Assembly: GCA_947502635.1 (NCBI GenBank)
Contig: CANNAN010000010.1
Location: 124,001-188,000 of the forward strand
Direction of reading: 5' to 3'
Length of the DNA stretch: 64,000 nucleotides
Source: an uncultured Flavobacteriaceae bacterium
GTDB lineage: Bacteria > Bacteroidota > Bacteroidia > Flavobacteriales > Flavobacteriaceae
Every line of letters starts with the position of its first letter. Positions within the stretch are counted from its first letter, which is position 1. Below the pieces are notes generated by a model. The model had not been told where the DNA came from, made no database searches, and saw only the letters and a program-made list of their open reading frames with translations. Shown one piece after another: positions 1 through 6,085 of this stretch. Made by a program: the position numbers and the translations under genes.

Positions 1-187
1 CACTGCTTGTAGCGGTCAATTCCTTTTCACCTGTCATCTCTGCTTTGGGAACTCCATTTAAAATCATATGTTTGGCAATAATATCACTTCCATATTGTTT
101 AATAGGATTTTCTTTTTCAAATTCACTATCATTAAAATCTATGAACTCCTTGTTGGTCTTTTTATGTGTAAATATGCGGTGTAACAT
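1..187 (-). CDS. hypothetical protein, N-terminal part only
   Basis: An open frame starts with ATG at 187 and runs off the left edge, giving 62 visible residues without a stop. It begins MLHRIFTHKKTNKEFIDFND and is polar and lysine-rich, with no signal peptide or membrane segment. I do not recognise the family. A tandem direct-repeat pair (231-272) lies about 44 bp upstream of the start, and three further pairs lie within 0.8 kb upstream, so its promoter may share a regulator with the receptor at 985-3648 and the synthase at 6086-8506. The frame is supported by its length and ordinary codon use for this AT-rich genome. Confidence 0.6.
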   Translation of the reverse strand, partial: MLHRIFTHKKTNKEFIDFNDSEFEKENPIKQYGSDIIAKHMILNGVPKAEMTGEKELTATSS

Positions 188-230
188 TATTTTTTAAAGA
201 TTGTAGGTGACTTTGTACAAAAGTCGAAAA

Positions 231-272
231 TAAAACTTATCTATAAAGGATAATAAATTGCCTGAAAGGGAT
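231..272 (+). promoter_or_regulatory. tandem direct repeat pair TR1
   Basis: Two adjacent copies of a roughly 20-bp unit lie head to tail: AAAACTTATCTATAAAGGAT at 232-251, then AATAAATTGCCTGAAAGGGA with a final T, ending at 272. The pitch of about 21 bp equals two helical turns. It lies 44 bp upstream of the minus-strand gene starting at 187. Five other pairs of the same family occur in the first 6 kb, all in the same orientation. This is the geometry of an AraC-family binding site; no binding is shown. Confidence 0.55.
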
Positions 273-420
273 TCTTTATTAAATATCTTGATATTTAGCT
301 AATTAAAAACTGGGTAGGTTCATTTTAAAAGTAATTTTTGGACAACCACGAATTAGTACTACCCAGCTTTAGGGGGTGATTATATGTAAATATAAATCGA
401 GTACAAATGTAGATGAAGGG

Positions 421-459
421 AATTAACTTTCAAGGAATAAAAATTGTCTGAGAGGGATT
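421..459 (+). promoter_or_regulatory. tandem direct repeat pair TR2 (degenerate)
   Basis: The second unit AAAAATTGTCTGAGAGGGAT (439-458) matches the family consensus AAAACTTGTCTGAAAAGGAT well. The first unit, at about 421-438, is weaker and shorter (it keeps TTAACTTTCAAGGAAT). It is a lower-scoring member of the same repeat family, in the noncoding stretch upstream of the gene starting at 187. Confidence 0.4.
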
Positions 460-596
460 AAGTCTTCTTGAAATCTAAAAAAAAACTGATATATACGTTG
501 TTTGCTCAATCAAGTTGGTATAGGTTTATTTAATTTGTGCTTGTATTTCGGTAAGCTAAGTAAAACAGAGTCGTTTTAAATTGTCTTTTTAGTTTT

Positions 597-671
597 AATA
601 TTAATTTCAGCTACGCTCAATCTCCAAAATCCCTATAAAATGGTGGTTGGGCGCAACTGAAATTTAATATC
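597..671. repeat. REP-like inverted repeat H1
   Basis: A long imperfect inverted repeat has arms at 597-622 and 645-671. The inner arms read CAGCTACGCTCAATC and GGTTGGGCGCAACTG. The outer arms are AATATTAATTT and AAATTTAATATC. Arm differences are mostly transitions that could still pair as G-U in RNA. Related hairpins occur at 811-890 and 3787-3858. The CTACGCTCAA core resembles the interspersed REP-type palindromes common in Flavobacteriaceae genomes. Confidence 0.65.
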
Positions 672-692
672 AGACTACGCGAATATCGATGA

Positions 693-733
693 TAAGATTT
701 AACTAAAAAGGATTAAAACTTATCTGAAAGGGA
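693..733 (+). promoter_or_regulatory. tandem direct repeat pair TR3
   Basis: Unit one is AAGATTTAACTAAAAAGGAT (693-712). Unit two is AAAACTTATCTGAAAGGGAT (714-733) after a single T. The pair follows hairpin H1 by about 20-30 bp, the same order as H2 with TR4 and H3 with TR5. So hairpin plus tandem pair looks like one duplicated composite element. Confidence 0.55.
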
Positions 734-810
734 TGTTTTATGATCTGTTAATGAGGGTGTTATTGTTTGAAAAAGGTTTTGTTTACAGTTGAACTCAACT
801 TAGCATAACA

Positions 811-890
811 TTTTTTGTTTCGGCTACGCTCAATCTGCAGAATCCAATTAGATGGTGATTGGGCGCAACCGAAGTCAAAAAGACAAAAAA
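811..890. repeat. REP-like inverted repeat H2
   Basis: The arms are TTCGGCTACGCTCAATC (819-835) and GATTGGGCGCAACCGAA (857-873). They are extended by TTTTTTGT (811-818) and ACAAAAAA (883-890). Fourteen of the 17 core positions are strictly complementary and the rest are transitions. It is the same family as H1 and H3, and it sits in the noncoding stretch 3' of the receptor gene. Confidence 0.65.
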
Positions 891-917
891 TTACTAACCG
901 AAACAAAGATCGAGGAT

Positions 918-958
918 CAGACTTAGTTTAAATGGATTAAAACTTGTCTGAAAAGGAT
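918..958 (+). promoter_or_regulatory. tandem direct repeat pair TR4
   Basis: Unit one is CAGACTTAGTTTAAATGGAT (918-937). Unit two is AAAACTTGTCTGAAAAGGAT (939-958), taken here as the family consensus. It lies about 28 bp beyond hairpin H2 and 27 bp from the 3' end of the receptor gene. It is therefore not a promoter of that gene, but could act on the gene at 1-187 or on antisense transcription. Confidence 0.55.
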
Positions 959-984
959 TTTACAGTATTCTATTTGATATGTTC

Positions 985-3648
985 TTAGAAATTATTAAAC
1001 TTCCAATTGAAACTTAGCATAAAGTATTGATTAAGAACTTTGCTTTGAGAATCTTGGATGTAGTTTTTTGTGGCAACACGCCTCACATTTGTGTTTTGAT
1101 TTAATAAATCGTAAACCTTTAAAGATAGAGTTCCATGGTCTTTAAGCATCGTATAGGCCAAGGTTGTGTCCCAAAACCAGGCACTTTTTTGAAATCCTTC
1201 AGCAACGTTTGGATTATAGTTAAAGCTAATATCATGCCGCCATTCTAGTTTTTTAGGAACAAATGTTGTTATTTTTAACCCCGCTGAATGATTAATAAAC
1301 TCCTGATCTTTAAAGTTGTCCAAGTCAAATGTAGTTTTGTTAAACGATAATCTGTAATTTGGTACAACCATCATAAGATTATCCCATGTAAATGTGATAC
1401 CAAGATGAGGTGTTAAGCCTGTGTTGTTTGAAACATATTGCACATCATTGTTGAAGTTAACAGTTCTATTAATATTGGAAGACAGCCCTATATTATATTT
1501 AAATGTTTTTAAGGAATCAATCTTTACCGTCTTATTATAACTACCACCTGCATTCAAACTATAACCTCCGTTTACATTAGCATAGCTTGTGTTTCTTACA
1601 AAATTAGCATCAATAGTTGTTTTAGTAACGACCTGATTGTTATCTAAATTAGCATATATATGACCAAAGAACCCACTACGTTTTTGAAAATTGAATGCAT
1701 TATATCCAAAATAAAAATGGTGCATATTTGTGGGTTTTAAATTAGGGTTGCCAGTGACCGTATTTAAAGGATTAGAGACGTCTTTAAAGGATTGTAATTG
1801 AGATAAATGAGGCGGAGTGTTATCTAAGCCATAACTAGCATAGATATATGATTTTGGGTTAAATTGATATTGAAAATTTGATCGCAATTCTACAGTTTCA
1901 AAATGACGAGTTAAATTTAAATAAGGTCTTAAAAAATCGCTGTTTTCTAAGGACCTAAATACATACCCTATTTCAGAATTAACAGACCATTTTTCTTTTT
2001 TATATGTTAGCCTTAAAGCTGGCGTGCTCCGTATGTTTATATATTCAAAATCTGTACTCAGTTCTTCATTAAATAAAGTGAAACCTTGTGTGTCTGTATC
2101 AAAAGCATAAGTGCTTTTTATATTTTCTTTTTTGTCATGTCTGTAACTAAACTTAAGATCTAAAAACAAGTTTTTTGTTATTAGTGGCCATCTAAAAGTC
2201 GTAGTAGTATAAAAGCCTTTTGATTTTTGGTTGCTATCTGTAAATAAGTCTCTATTGACTTCTTCTGGGGCATCCCCAAAAATACTAGTTTTAGAGTTTA
2301 AATAATTATCGGTTTCGGTGGTTTCGTACTTGTTTGACATATTGAATTTAAAATAGGAACCATTTTTACCAAATCGTTTCGTGACATCCAAATGGTTGTT
2401 AAAGTTTTTATTTGTTGTTTCAGCGAATGAAGATAAATTGGATTGATTTGTTATGATATTTTCTTCATTTCTAGAAATTTCACTTCCAACGGTTTCTATT
2501 TTGTTTTTAGAGGCATTTAATGATGGAGTGATATTGATTAAAAGTGTAGAATCAACGTTGATATTAAACCCTAAATGGGTGCCATGGTTTTTACCTTCAC
2601 TATACGATTTTGTATTGGAATTGCTAGTATATTTTGAATCTGGAAGTATATTGACTTGTTGTGTTATATGTTCATTTTCTGAACGTGTACCTGAAAAAAA
2701 ATAGTTGGCAGAAATGTCATGCCTTTTTCTCAATTTATCAACATAATTGGCTCCGTAATTTTGAGATATGGTGATGCCTTCTCCACTAGTAAGACCGCCT
2801 CGAAAACTAAATCCAGGCGAATTTATATTGTTCCCTCCAGCAAGAAGACTTATCCGTTGATCGTTATCAAAAAGATTAAGCATACCAGCAAATTCATAAC
2901 GTTTTTGAGTTCCTGTACCAGCTGCTATTTGCCCAAAAACACCATCGTTATTTTCCTCTTTTATAACAAGGTTGACTGTTTTTTTTTCTTTATCACCTTC
3001 ATCTCCAGCGAACGCTTCTGCTTTAGTTTTTGTATCTGTGATTTGAACGTTATCAATAATTTCTTTACTTAAATGCCTTGTTGTTATGGTAGGGTCATTA
3101 CTAAAAAATGGTTTTCCATTTACTAGAATATTATCTACAGCTTTTCCATTTATAGTTATTTGTCCTGTATCATCAACTTCTACTCCAGGTAATTGCTTTA
3201 ATAAATCTTCGACATTTGCATCTTTTTTAGTTTTAAAAGAAGTGGCATTAAACTTTAAAGTGTCTTTTTTTATAACAACAGGAGGGCTTACTTTTATAAG
3301 GACTTCCTCTAAAGCATTAAGGTCTGTCTTTAAATTAATAGTACTTAAATCAATGATTTTTGTGTTTAAATGAATAGTTTGATAGTAGGTTTTATATCCC
3401 ACATACGAAATGTAAAGGTTTAAGCGATTATCTGCCGTTTTACCTTCTAAAGAAAACTGGCCATTTTTATCTGAAATAGTATAAGTAACTAAAGTGCTAT
3501 CTTTAACATGTTCTAGATGTATAGTTGCTGCCTCCAAAGCAATTTTATCGTCTTCAGTTATTAACGTTCCAAAGATTTTAAAAGGTTTCGTTTGTGCGAA
3601 AGATACCGTTACGCAGAGTGATATATATACAAAAAAACAGTATTTCAC
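985..3648 (-). CDS. outer-membrane beta-barrel receptor (TonB-dependent-receptor-like)
   Basis: 887 residues. A signal peptide (about residues 1-19, ending SFAQ) is followed by a carboxypeptidase-regulatory-like beta-sandwich (about 22-110, with the DKNGQFSLEG signature), a TonB plug-like domain (about 120-215, with LLKQLPGVEVDDTGQITING), and a long beta-strand-rich part to the C-terminus (OMP_b-brl_3 type), ending in an aromatic residue. I expect an outer-membrane transporter or scaffold; the substrate cannot be read from sequence. There is no SusD partner and no TonB box that I can point to with confidence. Repeat pair TR5 and hairpin H3 lie in its 5' region and H2/TR4 just 3' of it, suggesting control shared with the AraC-type gene upstream. 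Confidence 0.85.
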   Translation of the reverse strand: MKYCFFVYISLCVTVSFAQTKPFKIFGTLITEDDKIALEAATIHLEHVKDSTLVTYTISDKNGQFSLEGKTADNRLNLYISYVGYKTYYQTIHLNTKIIDLSTINLKTDLNALEEVLIKVSPPVVIKKDTLKFNATSFKTKKDANVEDLLKQLPGVEVDDTGQITINGKAVDNILVNGKPFFSNDPTITTRHLSKEIIDNVQITDTKTKAEAFAGDEGDKEKKTVNLVIKEENNDGVFGQIAAGTGTQKRYEFAGMLNLFDNDQRISLLAGGNNINSPGFSFRGGLTSGEGITISQNYGANYVDKLRKRHDISANYFFSGTRSENEHITQQVNILPDSKYTSNSNTKSYSEGKNHGTHLGFNINVDSTLLINITPSLNASKNKIETVGSEISRNEENIITNQSNLSSFAETTNKNFNNHLDVTKRFGKNGSYFKFNMSNKYETTETDNYLNSKTSIFGDAPEEVNRDLFTDSNQKSKGFYTTTTFRWPLITKNLFLDLKFSYRHDKKENIKSTYAFDTDTQGFTLFNEELSTDFEYINIRSTPALRLTYKKEKWSVNSEIGYVFRSLENSDFLRPYLNLTRHFETVELRSNFQYQFNPKSYIYASYGLDNTPPHLSQLQSFKDVSNPLNTVTGNPNLKPTNMHHFYFGYNAFNFQKRSGFFGHIYANLDNNQVVTKTTIDANFVRNTSYANVNGGYSLNAGGSYNKTVKIDSLKTFKYNIGLSSNINRTVNFNNDVQYVSNNTGLTPHLGITFTWDNLMMVVPNYRLSFNKTTFDLDNFKDQEFINHSAGLKITTFVPKKLEWRHDISFNYNPNVAEGFQKSAWFWDTTLAYTMLKDHGTLSLKVYDLLNQNTNVRRVATKNYIQDSQSKVLNQYFMLSFNWKFNNF

Positions 3649-3786
3649 ATGTTTAAATTTTTAGTTACATGGGGATAATCAGTTTTAAAATATAGAATCT
3701 ATGTACACATGTCTTTTTGTTCAAAGACAACGGTATAGTTATCGTTGGGTACTATGAATTTATTATTAGGTCTTTGAGGTTTTGTT

Positions 3787-3858
3787 CTTTTCAAATCCAG
3801 CTACGCTCAATCTCTAAAATCCCAATAAAGACCATTGAGTGCAACCGAAGTTGAAAAG
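3787..3858. repeat. REP-like inverted repeat H3
   Basis: The inner arms are GCTACGCTCAAT (3800-3811) and ATTGAGTGCAACC (3834-3846). The outer arms are CTTTTCAA (3787-3794) and TTGAAAAG (3851-3858). It is the same family as H1 and H2 and lies between the receptor and the AraC-type gene, followed 41 bp later by TR5. Confidence 0.6.
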
Positions 3859-3899
3859 ACAACTAATTAACTAACAACTGAATAACAAATATCGAGGAT

Positions 3900-3940
3900 A
3901 AAACTTAACTCAAATGGATTAAAACTTGTCTGTAAAGGAT
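3900..3940 (+). promoter_or_regulatory. tandem direct repeat pair TR5
   Basis: Unit one is AAAACTTAACTCAAATGGAT (3900-3919). Unit two is AAAACTTGTCTGTAAAGGAT (3921-3940). It lies 252 bp upstream of the receptor start and 117 bp beyond the 3' end of the AraC-type regulator gene. With H3 it makes up most of the recognisable content of the 409-bp gap 3649-4057; nothing coding was seen there. Confidence 0.55.
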
Positions 3941-4057
3941 GTAATATTGAATATAATAGGACGTAAGTACTTAGATTTAGAGCTAAGAGTTTAGTATTTG
4001 GTGCTTGTTAATAGGTCTTTAGTCTCAGAATTTAATTACTAAACACTTAGGAGGGCT

Positions 4058-5065
4058 TTAATATGTGTCTTTAATATCTGGGTTTTCATTGGATTGTTTT
4101 CTTAAATCTCTTGGCGTATATCCATACTTTTCCTTGAAAGCTTTAGAGAAATGAGGAGCGCTTATAAACCCAGTGACATGTGCCACTTCTTTTATCGACG
4201 TATCTGTATGTTGAATTAAAACACTCGCTTTTCTCAATCGTTCATTTATTAAAAAGCGAAAGACGGTTTGGCCATATAATTGTTTGAACCCATACTTTAA
4301 TTTATATTCATTAGTTCCAAAAGAATGTGCTAACTCAATTAATGGAGCAAGGGGCTTATCTAAATTATTTATAATATGATCATGTACTTCTCGGATTTTC
4401 CTAATATCAATAAAACTTAAGTTTAGCGGTTTACTTTTATTACTGGCATGAGATGGCTTAGCCATTTTATCTTTTCCAGAAGTCACTAATTTTCGTAATT
4501 CATTTTCTCTTTCTGAACTATTTTTAATAATTTCTATAGATGTAATCACGATTCTTTCCGATGATTGATTAATTCGATCGACAAATTTGCTTACCAGACA
4601 ACTTGTTGTTAAAATTAACTGTTGTTTGGTTTTAAAAGATAGTGCAATAAACTCCTCATGAGTATCTAGATTAGCACTCATTAATTTTGATTTTAAACCA
4701 CTCCAGGCTAATTTTGAATCTTGGGTTAGGAATGTAGAAAAATCTTTGTCATGCAATTCATTATCATCAAAAAGTAGCATTTGTTTAATACGCGTATTAA
4801 AAGCTATAATAGTATCTTTTGTATCCAGTACAAAGAACATTTGAACCAGATGTTTGTATGTTTCATTTAGGTTTGCATAGCCTTGATGTAGAAAAGAAGA
4901 TTTAATTTCTTCAAAGGTCATATTAACTAGTGCGGTTAGTGCTTCAATGTCATCGTCCAAATCAGATCGTTCAATTTTGTACGCAAAGTTCCCACTGGCA
5001 AATTCCATAAGCATGGTATGAATTTGCTTTATTCTTTGTTTGTTTTTAGTCGCTTTATCACCCAT
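4058..5065 (-). CDS. AraC-family transcriptional regulator with HAMP/PAS-like N-terminus
   Basis: 335 residues. The C-terminal 105 residues form a paired helix-turn-helix of the AraC/XylS family: IREVHDHIINNLDKPL, the first HTH around LAHSFGTNEYKLKYGFK, then IKEVAHVTGFISAPHFSKAF and the closing KYGYTPRDLRK. The N-terminus has no cupin sugar-binding domain. Residues about 10-60 (LMEFASGNFAYKIERSDLDD) look like a HAMP segment, and residues about 65-180 look like a PAS sensor (VLDTKDTIIAFNTRIKQML). There is no transmembrane helix, so a cytoplasmic sensor-regulator is likely. AraC proteins bind direct repeats about 21 bp apart, which matches the TR pairs on both sides of this gene. That this protein binds them is inference. 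Confidence 0.85.
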   Translation of the reverse strand: MGDKATKNKQRIKQIHTMLMEFASGNFAYKIERSDLDDDIEALTALVNMTFEEIKSSFLHQGYANLNETYKHLVQMFFVLDTKDTIIAFNTRIKQMLLFDDNELHDKDFSTFLTQDSKLAWSGLKSKLMSANLDTHEEFIALSFKTKQQLILTTSCLVSKFVDRINQSSERIVITSIEIIKNSSERENELRKLVTSGKDKMAKPSHASNKSKPLNLSFIDIRKIREVHDHIINNLDKPLAPLIELAHSFGTNEYKLKYGFKQLYGQTVFRFLINERLRKASVLIQHTDTSIKEVAHVTGFISAPHFSKAFKEKYGYTPRDLRKQSNENPDIKDTY

Positions 5066-5186
5066 GTATACTCGTTTTAGGTTTATTTAATGTTCAAAAG
5101 GGGGTTATACTGATTTTAAACAGAGAAATAAAAGTTTATTTTATTTGAAAAGCAGAGCGAAGAATATGTCATAAGCTTATCACTAA

Positions 5187-5567
5187 TTATTTGGAAATAT
5201 GGTTATTTAGAAAATTTAAAGCTCCATATTCTTCAGTAAATATCTGAGTTGTAATTGCTGGATTACTGGTTTTAACATAAAAACCAGATATCGTATTCGT
5301 TAATGGATTGTTGACTAATAAAGCAACCGCTTTAATTAGGGTAGAACCTTCTATTGCTAAGTAGTTTCTAGCACTTTTACTTACGCTTTTAACACCTCTC
5401 ATATCACAAAGAATTAAAAACTCTTGACCTTTTTGTAATAAAAGCCTGTCTTCAACAACTCTCATGGCAACAGATTGATCTATAGAGATTCCATTTTTGT
5501 AAACAAAATAAAGAATATCTTTTTCAATCCAGAACTTAGCGTACTCGTTTTCTATATGATTTATCAA
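5187..5567 (-). CDS. small STAS/SpoIIAA-like protein (DUF7793 type)
   Basis: 126 residues, soluble, with no signal peptide. The pattern ENEYAKFWIEKDILYFVYK, then VVEDRLLLQKGQEFLILCDM, and later a segment with an aspartate before LNNHISK, resembles a Bacteroidota family of SpoIIAA-like single-domain proteins (DUF7793), in which a beta-sheet platform precedes a helix carrying KSARNYLA. Relatives are usually found beside regulators or sensor proteins. Here the gene is about 120 bp upstream of the AraC-type gene on the same strand, so the two may be co-transcribed. The function is unknown; a partner-switch or scaffold role for the regulator is only a guess. Confidence 0.6.
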   Translation of the reverse strand: MINHIENEYAKFWIEKDILYFVYKNGISIDQSVAMRVVEDRLLLQKGQEFLILCDMRGVKSVSKSARNYLAIEGSTLIKAVALLVNNPLTNTISGFYVKTSNPAITTQIFTEEYGALNFLNNHISK

Positions 5568-5911
5568 ATCATTATACGATTTAGGGGTTAAAAATTTTCA
5601 TCTTATTTAAATAAACATACATTAATTTATCTAAGAGAGAAAAATGTTTTTTTGTAAAAAAATGGCATACAAATCAAAACAAAAGAAACTAGATTAAAAC
5701 AAATATAAATACAATTATTTTAACTTAGTTGAGGAAAAACCGTACTTTTAACATTTTAGAGATAATTTTAACACTAATTGTATTTCGTCTTTTTATTTCC
5801 TACTAAAAAAGTGACTTTATTCATTTCATTTAACTTCAACTAATTGTATTTAAGTGTTTTAGTGGTTTTTGTGTTTATCTTATAACGCTGAAATATATTT
5901 TTTTATTCAAG

Positions 5912-5953
5912 TAAAACTTGTCTTAAAAGGATAAAAACTTACCTGTAAGGGAT
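5912..5953 (+). promoter_or_regulatory. tandem direct repeat pair TR6
   Basis: Unit one is AAAACTTGTCTTAAAAGGAT (5913-5932). Unit two is AAAAACTTACCTGTAAGGGA with a final T (5933-5953). It lies 133 bp upstream of the ATG of the synthase-acyltransferase gene at 6086 and in the same direction as that gene. It is the only recognisable element in the 518-bp gap 5568-6085, where no coding sequence was seen. Confidence 0.6.
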
Positions 5954-6085
5954 TTTTTATAATGTCCTTACATCGATACATGAAATTAGTCCGTAAATCT
6001 TTATAGTTTTACATAGTTCCATGATTTGGTTGTGGAGTATACTTACCTTTCTATAAGCATATTAATAGTCTAAATACACTTTAAA

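Noticed and set aside
787-1024. Shared AACTTAGCATAA in the gap and in the 3' end of the receptor gene, suggesting a partial duplication
   Set aside because: The shared block is only about 12 bp and the flanks do not align, so chance is likely.
2453-3373. Three plus-strand frames of 83-117 codons inside the receptor gene
   Set aside because: They lie antisense to a 2.7-kb gene with clear domain structure and have hydrophobic, phenylalanine-serine-rich translations typical of shadow frames.
5912-5953. Reading the tandem pairs as integron attC sites
   Set aside because: They lack the paired inverted core sites and cassette order of attC arrays; the direct-repeat geometry fits a regulator site better.
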